Origin: Hordeum vulgare subsp. vulgare
Taxonomy: Eukaryota > Streptophyta > Magnoliopsida > Poales > Poaceae
DNA: 64,000 nt
Direction of reading: 5' to 3'
Assembly: GCF_904849725.1 (NCBI RefSeq)
Contig: NC_058521.1
Location: forward strand, 344,084,638-344,148,637
The notes beneath the pieces are model-generated. The model was not told the origin of the DNA. It searched no databases and saw only the letters and a list, made by a program, of their open reading frames with translations. A program made the translations under genes and the position numbers. Of the stretch, positions 1-11,630 are shown one piece after another (position 1 is the first letter of the stretch; each line of letters starts with the position of its first letter).

Positions 1-1842
1 CCTGGATGCATGCCATCTCTTCCTTTATGACGTTCCTGGTCCTCCCGTGCTTCCGGTGTATCTATCACGCAGAAAGCCCAGGAAGCCTAGAATATTCACG
101 CAGAGATTCTTCGTCAGGTGCATCACGTCGATTGCCGAGTGGACCTCATGGACTTCCCAGTAGGGTAGCTCCCAAAATATAGATTTCTTCTTCCACATGG
201 GTACGCGCTTATCAGGGTCGTTAGGAACAGGTTGGATGCCAAGACCCTTTCGAAAGATTACTTTTAAATCTTTGACCATATCAAATACTTCAGCACTAGT
301 ACGGATGACAGGCTTCCCCCGGGGTTCTGCCTTGCCATTGAAATGCTTGCCTTTTTTCTTTAAGGGATGCTTGGGCGGAAGAAAACGACGATTGTACGGG
401 TACACATTCTTCCTACATTTGTCGAGATATATACTTTCTGTCTGATCCAAACAGTGCATGCATGCATTGTATCCCTTGTTTGACTATCCTGAAATGTTAC
501 TAAGGGCAGGCCAATCATTGATGGTTACGAAAAGCAACGCTCGAAGGTCAAATTCCTCTTGTTTGTGCTCGTCCCACACACGTACACCTGGTTCGGCCCA
601 CAGCTGTAAAAGTTCATCAACTAATGGCCTTAGGTACACACCAATATCGTTGCCTGGTTGCTTTGGACCTTGGATAAGCACTGGCATCATAATGAACTTC
701 CGCTTCATGCACAACCAAGGAGGAAGGTTCTAGATACATAGAGTAACGGGCCAGGTGCTGTGACTGCAACTCTGCTCCCCAAAAGGATTCATGCAATCTG
801 TACTCAGACCAAACCATAAGTTCCTTGCGTCACCTCCAAATCTCGGGAACTCTCTCTCGATTTTTCTCCACTGCCGACCATCAGCGGTGTGCCTCAACTT
901 ATCGTCTTTCATATGATCTTCCATGTGCGATCGCAACAACTTCGCATGATCTTTATTTCTGAACAGACGTTTCAACCGTGGTATTATAGGAGCATACCAC
1001 ATCACCTTGGCAGGAACCCTCTTCGTGGGTGGCTCGCCCTCAATATCACCAGGGTCATCTTTTCTGATCTTATACCGCAATGCAGTGCATACCGGGCATT
1101 TATCCATATTCTCGTACTTCTCACCGTCGTAGAGGATGCAGTCATTAGGGCATGCACGTATCTTCTACACGTCTAATCCTAGAGGGCAGACAAGCTTCTT
1201 TGCTTCGTACGTGCTGGCGGGCAATTCGTTCTTTCTTGAAAGCATCTTCTTCATCAGTACCAGCAACTTTTCGAATGACGAGTCAGCCACACCTGTCTCT
1301 GCCTTCCACTTCAGCAATTCCAGTGTGCTACCCAGCTTCTTCTGGCCATCTTCACAAGTTGGGTACAACAATTTATTGTGGTCCTGTAACATCTGCTCGA
1401 ACTGCAACCTCTCCGTTTCTGTGTCGCAACCTCGACGTGCATCAGAAATGACCCGGCCAAGATCATCAGCGGGCTCATCTGGTTCCCGTTCTTCATCCTG
1501 ATCTTCTTCTTCATTGTCTTCCATCGCGGCATCAGCATACTCAGGGAAAATAGATCGGTAGTTTTCATCATCGTTCTCTTCTTCTTCATCGTCGTCTTCC
1601 ATCATAACCCCTCTTTCTCCATGCTTGGTCCAAACATTATAGCCCGACATAAAACCGGACCGAAGCAGGTGGCTCTGAATGACTCTTGAGGAAGTGTAAT
1701 CCTTCTCATTCTGACATTCAACACATGGACAAAACATATAGCCACCACCATGCTTGTTCGCATCGGCTGCATCTCGAAAAGAATGCACGCCTTCTCTGTA
1801 AGCGGCTGTGCGTCGATCACCGTACATCCATGGATGGCTCAT
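1..1842 (-). pseudogene. TNP2-like CACTA transposase, degenerate, 3' end outside window
   Basis: The product would be the DDE-type transposase that cuts the element at its termini. Reading starts at an ATG at 1840-1842 (MSHPWMYGDRR), directly after a splice-acceptor-like GCAG. The N-terminal Transpos_assoc zinc-binding segment is visible as CPCVEC near 1720. An acidic linker follows (about 1500-1610), then Transposase_21 sequence from about 1460 down to the window edge, including CPVCTALRYK and VIDVMHLTKNL-like blocks. All pieces lie in one frame but are interrupted by TAG codons at 1165-1167, 730-732 and 484-486. A frameshift lies near position 58, after which the recognisable frame changes. 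The protein therefore cannot be made intact. The family assignment is secure from the order and sequence of the blocks. Confidence 0.88.
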
Positions 1843-2160
1843 CTGCGTTATACGACAGTATATCAAATACAATCACGATCCTAAAAATTAGTACTGCAAG
1901 GTCTAAACGAGGAAATATAGTTGCTAACCTTTTAGAATAAGTAGAAATAAAGAGGAAGAGGTTTAAGCGTGGCTCGGGCATCTCATATCGTAGTTATGTT
2001 CGGTGAACTGAAGCGGCATCGCTCTAACACACATTTCAACAAACACCTCTAGTGCATCCAAGAAATATGGAGAGCTAGCACACACCCACACTCTTCCATC
2101 CAAGAAAAATGCAAGGAAGAGGGGAGAGGGGGGCTGTGGCCAATATATATAGGCAGAGGA

Positions 2161-2400
2161 CTTTAGTCCCGGTTTGAGACAGAAACCGGGACTAAAGGTG
2201 GCGCACATGCGGGCTGCACACCGCGTAGCCCTTTAGTCCCGGTTTGAGACACAAACCGGGACTAAAGGCTCCTTACGGGCCGGGACCAAAGCCTCGTGGG
2301 AGGCATTGAGATTTTGGGTGACGTGGCCGGGCCTTTAGTCCCGGCCCAGACGGAGGCCGGGACTAAAGGGTCCAGGCCAAAGGCCCGTTTTCCACTAGTG
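2161..2400. repeat. CACTA terminus and subterminal palindromes
   Basis: Three inverted repeats share the arms CTTTAGTCCCGG and CCGGGACTAAAG, at 2161-2197, 2231-2267 and 2333-2368. They are spaced 65-100 bp apart next to the terminal inverted repeat at 2382-2400. In CACTA elements such subterminal repeats are binding sites for the element's regulatory protein. That role is inferred here from position and repetition. Confidence 0.85.
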
Positions 2401-2884
2401 TTATGTAGTTGTCTGGTACTCGCGTCACTTTTTCAATCACATCCGGTCAGTTGTGTGTCGCCTCTAACTTTTGCATACGAACTCGATTTGAGATGAATTT
2501 TATATCAGAATCAATTGATTTGATGAGACGAAGGCAATCCATGTAGAACATTCTCTCATATGAGGTTGTCTTGAAGGTGTAATCGGCCGAGTAATACTCT
2601 GAATATAAAGTGTTAGTATTTCAAGCATAGTTTTGACCCTTTATGTGAGATCGCATGGTGATGACTTAATCATGATATTTTCTCATTTTGATGATACAAA
2701 AATTATCGTATCAACAACTTCTCCATTTTAGACCATCTTAATCAATTGTTTTACCATTCCCAAATCTGGTGTTAACAGGAAGCAAAATGGATTTTTGTTT
2801 TATTGATATGATATGATCCCGGTGAGATATATGCTGAACGAAGAGACTGAATACATAATTTTAACCAGTTATATGTCTATGTCT
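2401..2884. other. AT-rich spacer with no recognised feature
   Basis: This 484-bp stretch lies between the CACTA terminus and the first Copia LTR. I see no coding similarity, terminal repeat or tandem repeat in it. It is either the pre-insertion sequence on the left of the Copia element, possibly a remnant of an older TE, or unrelated intergenic DNA. Confidence 0.5.
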
Positions 2885-3858
2885 TGTTGAAATATGAGAT
2901 GGACTTAGGGCCCATAAGACAATTTCACAAAATTATGTAAGGGCCCATGTAGGTAGTGGCATGACAAGAGGTGATGGAAAGTTTAGTCCCACCTTGCTAC
3001 TAGATAAGGAGTTGGACCTCCATTATAAGGGTCTGTTTTCTCCATGCTATTGGAGCATGAGAAGGGAAGAGGCCCTCGCACACTCCTCCTCCGTCGCCCG
3101 CCTCGCAACGCCTCGTCATGGCGCGCCGCGCGTTGCGGGAATGAGCAAAGCCAAGTTAATACCTACACGCTTATTTTTGTCGGACGTACCACGATCTGAG
3201 ACATCGGATCATGGGCTGTTAATGACTCGGACGCAGATCCAACCTACGTCTCGCCATCCGACTTTGCCTACATAAGCGAGGCACCTAGAAACCCTAGACG
3301 TCGCGAAAAGATCACATCTGCTCCACGCGTTTGTTCCTATTGTTGTTGCTGCCGCAAGCGACGCCATCCCATTCACCGCGTACACGGTTGAGAGGAGAGT
3401 AGGCCTCCGAAACCCCGCCTATCAGGATCTTGTACGGGAGAGGGGCGATTAGGTTTTTGGGGAGCGACTACTAGACATCTTGCCTCTATTTGTTTGCTTC
3501 ATCTATGTCTGTGCCACCTTCGTCATTCACATGTCTTCACCAGCCGGCGTCGACCGTCTCGCTTGAGAGAATGTCAAAGCTAACAAGAAGGCGGCCTAGG
3601 ATACTACCGTCGCCACTTCTACTGTTGCGGACAGCTCGCTGATTGGAGGGTATAATTCATTTACCCCGCTCCTCTCTATTTTAGTCTTTATCTATATGCG
3701 TAGCTGTTTGTACTATATGTGTGTCAATAATTTAGTCAATGCCATTATAGTGATTATTTCATGGATTAATCTAATTGAAAAGAAGTAATCTAGTCAATGC
3801 CATCATAGTGATTATTTCGTGGATTAATCTAATCGGAAAGTTCCCTATTTATTCAACA
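2885..3858 (+). repeat. 5' LTR of the old Copia element
   Basis: The LTR runs from TGTTGAAATATG to ATTCAACA, 974 bp. Near its 3' end it carries a tandem duplication of about 54 bp (units starting near 3733 and 3787, both containing TAGTCAATGCCAT) that the 3' LTR lacks. An ATG at 3531 begins a reading frame matching the one at 11263 in the 3' LTR, but here it is broken by TGA and TAG codons. Confidence 0.88.
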
Positions 3859-5449
3859 ATCCAGAAACCTAATTTGTGTAAGAATTTTTTGAGTAGTGGT
3901 TTTTCTGCTGCACCGAAACCAGATAAGTTTACCGATACTTATTTTTATGCGTTGGTAGACCAAAAGCACCCTATGGCTCACGATTGTGAATTTGTTCTGG
4001 GTAGCTGGTGTTACTCCTACGGGAACGATCACTAGTGAATCGGAGAAGGCGTTCACGGAGGCAAGAGTCTACTTTCTTGGAGCAGTTATGAGCGTGATTG
4101 GAGATGACCTGGTTGAGGCATATTTACATGTGCGGGATGGCAAGGACTTGTGGGAGTCCACCGATGGTGGGAGTGAGATGTATGTTATGAAGCAGTTTCA
4201 TGATTACAAAATCATTGAGAACCATTCTGTGTTAGAACAAGCTCATTAGATAATATGCATTGCTACAGACCTTGAGGTTCTTAAGTGCGATCTACCGGGC
4301 AAATTTGTCGTGGGGAGCATAATCCCTAAGCTCCCTAATTTATGGATGAAATTTTTTTGTCACCATGAAACATCACAGGCGTGAATTCTCAATAGAGGAT
4401 GTCATCGGCCATCAAAGTGTTCTGCAGAACTCGAGAGCTAAGGACTCGCATGGAAAATCGGTCGCATGTCCTTATGTTGCCAACATGGTACATCAGAGGA
4501 ACTTCAATTCCCGCAAGCCCAAGGGAAATAATTTTCTCCAACAGAATACCGACTTCAAGAAAAAGGGAAAAGGCCTTCAAGAATAACAAGATAGGAGATG
4601 TGTGCTTCACTTGTGGTTCGGAGGAACATTGGTTCGACAAGTGCCCAAACAAGTACAAGAAGCCATGGCAGGACAACAAGTCTGCTAATACGATTGTGAG
4701 CAACAATGAAAGTGGTGGATGTGGGTACGGTAATTTATTTACTATATTTTCGGTTTGTCATTCTACAGATTGGTGGGTGGACACAGGTGCAAATATTCAT
4801 GTGTGTGCTGACATCTCATTGTTCTCTTCTTTCCATCTCACAGGGCGCATGTCCGTATTGATGGGGAATGGTGTGAGTGCATTTTTTCTTGGTGCTGGAA
4901 CGTCGATCTGAAGTTTACTTCGAGAAAGATTGTGCAGCTGAAGAACGTGCAGCATGTCCCCGCCATCGAGAAGAACCTCATTAGTGGTTCTCTTCTATGT
5001 AGAGAAGGGTTTAAGTTGGCTTTCGCGTCTAATAAATAAGTTGTCACAAGCTATGGACTTTTCGTTCGAGAAGGTTATGAATGAGGGGTCTGTTCCTTTG
5101 CAGATTTTTGTAATAAAGTCGTGAACAATATTCATTCGAGTGCTAATGAATCTGAAGTTGTGCATTCCTGTATTTGACACATTAGTTTGGTGTTATGACG
5201 CGGCTAGCAAAACTAAATTTAATCCTGAGTTTCACTTTTGCCAAAGGGTCTAAGTGCCATTCGTGTGTGCAAGCAAAGCAACCTCGCAAGCATGACAAGG
5301 CTGTGGAGGAGAGACACTTGGCGCCGTTAGAACCCATACATTCTGATCTATGTGTGAGATGAATGGTGTGTTGACTAAAGGTGGAAATAAATACTTCATG
5401 ACATTTATAGATGATACTACTAACTATTGCTATGTGTACATGTTAAATA

Positions 5450-5553
5450 CTTCCTCCGTCCCGAAATAAGTGACTCAAAAATGACTCAATTTTATACTAA
5501 AATTAGTGTAAATTTGAGTCACTTTTGAGTCTCTTATTTTGGGACGGAGGGAG
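5450..5553. mobile_element. Stowaway-type MITE nested in Copia integrase
   Basis: This 104-bp element begins CTTCCTCCGTCCCG and ends CGGGACGGAGGGAG-like (GGGACGGAGGGAG on the plus strand), the Stowaway terminal inverted repeat. It is flanked by TA on both sides (5448-5449 and 5554-5555), the expected target duplication. The two arms pair along nearly the whole length, giving a hairpin. The integrase reading frame stops at its left edge and continues at its right edge. Such elements are moved in trans by Mariner-type transposases and encode nothing. Confidence 0.95.
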
Positions 5554-7447
5554 TACTAAATATGAAGCTCTACACTACTTTAAAATCTATAATGCAGAAG
5601 TTGAGAACCAACTTGAGAAGAAAATTAACGAGTCCGGTCTGATAGTTGTGGAGAGTACTTCTCAAATGAGTTCAATACATTTTGTGTGGAACACGACATT
5701 ATTCACGACAAGACGCCTCCCTAATAACCCAGTCAAACGGGGTTGCTAAACGGACAAATCGTACTCTAACTAATTTGGTTAAAACCATGTTAGATACATC
5801 GGGTTTATCCAAGGCATGATGAGGGCAGGCTATGTTGACTTCGTGACATGCCCTGAATAAGGTTCTGATAAATTATAATGAGTTCACTCAATATGATGAG
5901 TGGTCGAAGCAAAGGACAACACTCTCCTATTTATGTACTTGGGATTGCTTGGCGAAAGTCAATGTGCCAATCCCCAAAAAATGTAAGCTTGGATGAAAGA
6001 CCATGGACTGCGTTAATTTGGGCTACGCTAAGAATAGCGTTGTCTTTAGATTTCTAGTCGTGAAATCTGAGGTACCTGGGTGAAGGTAGGTACAATTATG
6101 CACTCTAAGGATGATACATTCTTTGAGGATATTTCTCCCATGAGAGATATACAAAGTACTTCTAAACAGGAATCCAAGGAGACTTGTGAGTCTGCCATTC
6201 CTATGGAAAATTATGAACAAACACATGATGAAAATCCTAAGGAGGATAACGAGGAAACCTTTCGTAGGGGCAAGAGACAAAGGACTCCAAAGATATTTGG
6301 TGATGATTTTCTCGTGCACCTCGTGGATGATAATCCAAATTCTATTTCAGGACCTTTTGCATCTCCAGATGTTGACTACTAGAAAGATGCGGTCTATAGT
6401 TGCAAACCTTTGGGATGTCAGTGTGTGTTCAAAAGGAAGCTTAGGCCCGATGGTACAATTGCAAAGTACAATGCTAGGCTTGTGGCCAAGGGCTATGGAG
6501 AAAAAGAAGAAGAAGATTTCTTTGACACTTATTCACCTGTGGCCGGACTGACCACGATTCGAGTTCTAGTCTCTCTGGAAGCCTCATATTGTCTTCTTGT
6601 TCATCAAACAGACATTAAGACATCTTTCCTGAATGAAGATGTAGACGAGGAAGTTTATATGCAATAGCCAGATGGCTTTGTGATAGATGGTCAGGAAGGA
6701 AAGGTGTGTATGTTGTTGAAATCTTTATATGGCCTCAGACAAACACCTAAGCAATGGTATGAGAAATTTAATACAACCCTGGCATCTATCAGCTTCGTTG
6801 TTAATGAAGTTATATTGTGCTTGTATGTTGATGACATACTGATATTTCAAAACAACCTCAAACTGATTGAGGAGGTTAAGTCTTTTCTTTCTCAGAATTT
6901 TGAGATGAAGGACCTTGGAGTGGATGATGTTATCTTGAACATCAAGCTTCAGAGAGATGATGATGGTAGGACTAGACTTCTGCATTCCAACTATGTTGTG
7001 AAGATTTTGAATCGCTTTGGATATTCGGACTACAAAATTTCTCAAACACCATATGATCCTAGTGTTCTGGTTCAAAAGTTCACATGCACCGCTAAAGATC
7101 AATTGAGATACTCTCAAATTGTTGGTTCACTTATCTATATAGCATGCGCAATGAGGTCTGACATCACATTTGCTGTGAGCAAACTGAGTTGGTTTGTGGC
7201 CAATCCGGGCGTTGTTCATTGGGGTGGTGTTGAAAGAATTTTGCACTATCTAAAAGATATTATGAACCACGGACTTCACCATACGGGATACCCGTCGGAG
7301 CTTGAGGGGTATAGTGATGCGAATTGGATGTTTGATGCTGATGAGATAAAGCGCACTATTGGGTATATGTTTACCCTTCGAGGTGGTGTTGTTTCCTGGA
7401 ATTCTTGCAAGTAAATGATCTCAACGAGGTTGACAATGGAAGCAGAA

Positions 7448-9706
7448 TGTAACATTCCAAATTGTCAGATTTGGTATGTTAACACGATCGTTCTTTGTCA
7501 TCTTGATTTCTATGCATGTTTGAATTTTCTGAATATTCTATTCATTATGCAACTCAGGGCAATTTATATTGGAGTGGAGATAACACGATTTCTTCCTAGT
7601 CAAATAAAAATTTCATATGTTTCGAATATTATTTGGAGTCAGTTGATATAGTTTTGCAAATTTTATAAACTCCAAAACTATTTTTAGACGAGTTTTTCAA
7701 TGCTCGTTGTTTGCCCTATTGCATAAAACTCATTTTAAAATTTTGCATTATGTGGAACTAGTGTTCCAGTAGAGTTTATATTAGTTGCATATTTTTCTCT
7801 ATAATTTTTTTGTATTTTAGTATTTTTTTCTGGTATTTTATTTGTGTTTTATTTCGGAGCTGTTAAAAAAAGCTAGCAAGCCATTCTAGCCGACCGAGCC
7901 GCTGGTAGGGACCGAGCGCAGCTCCCACGAGCAGCGTAGTGCTCCAGGACGCCTCCTTCGCACAAGCCACCAGGGGCTGGACCCCATCGCCACCACGCCT
8001 TCATGTACCGACAGGAGGTCCCCACCCCACGCCTCGCATCTCCATCATCAAGCTGGACTCCTATCGCTCAGCGCTCGAGTGGCTAAGACTTCTTTTCTCG
8101 CGAGGGGAGTACCCAAGGGACCCCGATTTTACCTGCTCTGATTTCTTTCTCTCCCCCGATCCACCGAGACCCGTGCAGCAGAACCGCGTCCACCGTCTGA
8201 CCCTTATCTCGCCGAGAGCCCGGAGCAGTCCGTTGTCGGAGAGTCAATGGAGGAGCACCACCGGAGGAGCCACGCCGAGACTGACCCTTTTCTCCCTGTT
8301 GGTCGTTGTGAGCACGTGCACACGATCCGATTCAGCCAATCCTGACGAACACGTGCAGTTGCTAGAGTACCGAATTTAACCCTAATTTTTAGTCTGTTTT
8401 AGCTCACACAGATTCTCGGTCAAATTTTGAAACATGTTTAACTTTTTACTCGTAGCTCCGAATCAGGAAATTCTTTTTCCTGTCATCTCTTATTAACCAG
8501 TAGAACATGATAGAACCAATAGTTTTCAGGTTAGGAATAGTTAAAATTAAAGTTGGATCAGATTTAGTTTAAACCTACCGAAGGCCATATCTTCCAAACT
8601 GTTCATCCAATTTAATTAATTATATTTGCATTGTGCTCCCACTAGCATGTAGATAATAAATACCTACTCATATTTTTTATGATATGTGAGTACGGTTTAT
8701 TTATCGATGCCTTCCTCGAATATATAGATTGTCCGGAGTGTGAAGCCGATCAGAATTAAGTGTTAGAGTACTTCAGCACCGTTCAAGGCAAGTTTGCACT
8801 TTTGATTATGCTCATCCCATATGTCTGCTATGCACTGTTATGATATGTTATGTGCTTGGTGTGATTCTTATATTGCTTGTCGCCATGTGTGTGTCCTGGT
8901 TCCATTGTTTAATTGTATGCTTGGATATGCTATGGTAGACTTGGACTCGTACCTAGTATTTTATGGAAGTGGTGAGTGTTTATATCTGTAGGCTCGGGGC
9001 TTTTGCTCGAGTGAATGCGTCCATGGCTGAGCGCTCTATTGTCCCTAGAGAATGCGCCATGACTGAGCGCACTTGAGTTGTCGGGACTTAAATCACGTGA
9101 ATGTGTTGATAGCTGAGCGCTTTGGAGTCCCCATTGAATGCGTCATCGACTGAGCGCACTTGATACATCTTAAGATATTTGTCATCTCACCGTAGGTTTG
9201 GGAGTTCTCTATTGTAGGTTAAATGGGTTGTGGTGTGTGAGACCTTGATCAGTTCATGGAGGTACGTGAAGTTAGCTTTATGTCGAACCACCTTGACTGT
9301 TCTGTTTGTCATACATTGCTTATATATGTAGCTTTGCAATATCATTATGTGTGAATTGCCAATACATTCAATGTATTGACCCTTGTGGCTGCAACTTCTC
9401 ATGTTATAGGATATTCAGATTCTCAGTGAGATATAGAAGGGTCGCGAGTCTTCACTCAACATTTTCGCGAGTGGGCTATGATGGGACTCATCGTTATTAT
9501 TCTGCTACTTTTCCGTTGTTTGATAGAGTAAAGCTAGCTAAGTGCTATGCAGATTGTTATACTTTATAAATTCTGGATCATACAGTATAGTAAATTGATG
9601 CGCCTATCACTTTAATATTCTTATGTACTGTGTATGCTAGCGAATTGATCCAGGGACTAGCTTAGTAAGCACAAAGACTCAAATCCTTCGAGATTTGGTC
9701 CTTACA
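7448..9706. mobile_element. Solo LTR of a Gypsy-like element in Copia RNase H
   Basis: The inserted block begins TGTAACATTCC and ends GGTCCTTACA. It is flanked on both sides by the perfect pentamer CAGAA (7443-7447 and 9707-9711). The Copia RNase H reading frame breaks off at its left edge and resumes in sense at its right edge. The block is 2259 bp, has TG and CA ends and no coding domain, so it is a solo LTR left by recombination between the two LTRs of a complete element. A motif ending in CTGAGCGC recurs about every 50-60 bp at 9020-9160. The TGTAACA start is common among Triticeae Gypsy LTRs; the family is not assigned. Confidence 0.93.
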
Positions 9707-10031
9707 CAGAATTAACAACATTAGACACATCTAGTGTCGAAGCAAAATTTCTTCGAGATCTTTTGATGGACTTGACTATGGTTGAGAAGACGGTTCCGGC
9801 TATCCTTATGAACTGTGATAACCAAACAGTTATTTTCAAATTAAAGAGTTCAAAGGACAACACGAAGTCCAACAAACGTATAAGAATGAGATTGAAAGTT
9901 GTCAGACGTTTGAGAAGATCTGGAGTAATAGTCTTGGATTACATCCAAACGGCTAAGAATCTGGCAGATCCCTTTACTAAAGGGCTATCACGTATTGTGA
10001 TAAATAATGCATCGAGGGAGATGAGTATGTG

Positions 10032-10587
10032 ACCTACATGAGTTCCCATGGTAGTAATTAACCCAACCTATGTGATCAGAGATACCATGAAGTAGGACCT
10101 GGGAAAACAAGTAACTGGTGAACTGAGGATAGTAACTTTATTAACCCACTCCGTTGGAGATGCAGTACTCTCGGATGATGTATGGTAGGATGACTATTGT
10201 CTTAATGTGTTATAAAGCTTATATGTAAGCAAGATGATGTCTTGCAGAGCGATCTCTGGAGGAACACACCTTTATGAGCCTAACTGCTGGTCACAGTCTA
10301 TGAGATTGGGGTAATCTCTAGTAAGCTCATGAATAGGCTAGGAGTGTGACTAATATGCTCCCCCACAGGGGCCAGCCTTCGATGGCCTAGTACTACTAAG
10401 ACTTATGGTGAAACTTCTTTATGCCAAATTGACAATTCAAGGCATAGTACATTGTTCAGTTGTGAAGGAGTGTAGCTACATGCTATAGGTGAAGCTCAAC
10501 CTTAACTAGTCTTGACTGAAATACTGGTATATCAAAACAGTGATAGGAACAAGAGATACTAATATGCCCTTTTGATATGGTGTGGAT
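10032..10587 (+). other. 3' untranslated internal region of the old Copia element
   Basis: This lies between the RNase H stop and the 3' LTR. It holds no reading frame of note. The sequence just before the LTR (ATATGGTGTGGAT) is only a weak polypurine tract, consistent with decay. Confidence 0.6.
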
Positions 10588-11571
10588 TGTTGAAATATGG
10601 GATGCGCTTAGGGCCCATAAGACCATTTCAGAAAAATCTCGAAGGACCCATGTAGGTGGTGGCATGACAAAACGTGATGGAAATTTTAGTCCCACCTTGC
10701 TAGTGTAAAAGGAGTTGGACCCCTTTATAATGGTCCCTCTTATAGATGCTATTGGAGCATGAGAAGAGAAGAGGCCCTCACGCACTCCTCCTCCGCCGCC
10801 CTCGTGGCCACGCCACACCTTATTACGACGTGTCGTGGGTTGCGGGAATGAGCCGAGCCGAGCTCATACCTATGTGCTTATTTTGGCCAATCCTGAATGG
10901 AGAATACGTAACATACGCACGACGACCTAAGAAGTTGGATCGTGGGGTGTTACCGCCTCGGACATGGGTCCATCCCACTTCTCTCCCATCGTAAGGGCCT
11001 ACATAAGTGAGGCTCCTGGCATCCCTAGCCAGCATGAACACATAACATCTGCCCCCATGCGCTCATTCCTTTTGTTGTTGCTTCCGTCGGTGACTCCGTC
11101 TCGTTCACCACGTACACGGTCGATGGGAGAGGAAGCATCTGAAAACCCACCTATCCTGATCCTGTACAGGAGAGCGGAAATTAGGTATTTGGGGAGCGAC
11201 TACGCGACTGCTCGCCTCCGTTCGTCTACTTCATCTACGTTCGTGTTTCCTTCATTATTGCCATGTCTTCACCAACAGATGTCGATCCTCTCACCCGAGA
11301 GAAGGTCGAAGCTGACAAGAACGTGACCGAGGTTACTTCTGCGACCGCTGGTGCTGCTGCGGCCAACTACCCGATTGGAGGGTATAATTCGTTTATCCTG
11401 CTCCTTTCTATTTTAGTCTTAGCAGTACTAGCTATATCCGTAGATGTTTCTACTATATGTGTAGTCCATGTTAGTCTGCTTCGTAATTAGTATGTGAGTA
11501 ACCTAGTCAATTCCATGATAGTTATTGTTTTGAGGATTAATGTAATAGAAAAATTGCTCATTTACTCAACA
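10588..11571 (+). repeat. 3' LTR of the old Copia element
   Basis: The LTR runs from TGTTGAAATATGGG to ACTCAACA, 984 bp. It retains an open reading frame from the ATG at 11263 (MSSPTDVDPL) through GGYNSF near 11390. This resembles the N-terminus of the gag of this family and is followed at once by a GT dinucleotide that could be a splice donor. Confidence 0.88.
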
Positions 11572-11630
11572 TATCTATCCTTGTCTCCAACGAAGTTAAT
11601 TACACTTCTCGATCACACAACCCAACGCAG

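Larger units (their letters stand above)
1..2400 (-). mobile_element. CACTA (En/Spm) transposon, 5' part, truncated by window edge
   Basis: This is a class II CACTA element read on the minus strand. Its terminus is at 2393-2400, where the minus strand begins CACTAGTGGAAAACGGGCC. Three palindromes of the CTTTAGTCCCGG type follow in the subterminal zone, and a TNP2-type transposase gene runs leftwards from 1842. The other terminus lies outside the window, so element length and the 3-bp target duplication cannot be checked; the base triplet next to the terminus is TTA at 2401-2403. The termini and subterminal repeats differ from those of the two CACTA elements further right, so this belongs to another family. 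Confidence 0.9.
3859..10031 (+). pseudogene. Copia gag-pol polyprotein, degenerate and interrupted
   Basis: The polyprotein would encode capsid, protease, integrase and reverse transcriptase/RNase H. Gag fragments start near 3880 (FSAAPKPDKF) and include a CCHC zinc knuckle at 4603-4644 (CX2CX4HX4C). The protease motif WWVDTGA lies near 4770, and GAG-pre-integrase sequence follows to about 5330. Integrase fragments run from about 5340 to 5860 and are split by a MITE at 5450-5553. Reverse transcriptase spans roughly 6400-7300 with an intact YVDD box near 6822. RNase H starts near 7300 and is cut at 7447 by a solo LTR, then resumes at 9707 and ends with a TGA at 10030. Several stops (for example the TAG at 6665-6667) and frame changes make it non-functional. 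The order integrase before reverse transcriptase fixes it as Copia. Confidence 0.9.
2885..11571 (+). mobile_element. Old Copia LTR retrotransposon carrying two nested insertions
   Basis: The element is bounded by two related LTRs (2885-3858 and 10588-11571). Each begins TGTTGA and ends TCAACA, a perfect 6-bp inverted terminus. The flanking pentamers are TGTCT (2880-2884) and TATCT (11572-11576), a target duplication with one transition. Between the LTRs, gag, protease, integrase, reverse transcriptase and RNase H follow in Copia order on the plus strand. Without the solo LTR and MITE it would be about 6.3 kb. The LTRs look strongly diverged from each other by eye, and the genes are full of stops, so this is one of the older insertions here. 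Confidence 0.9.
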
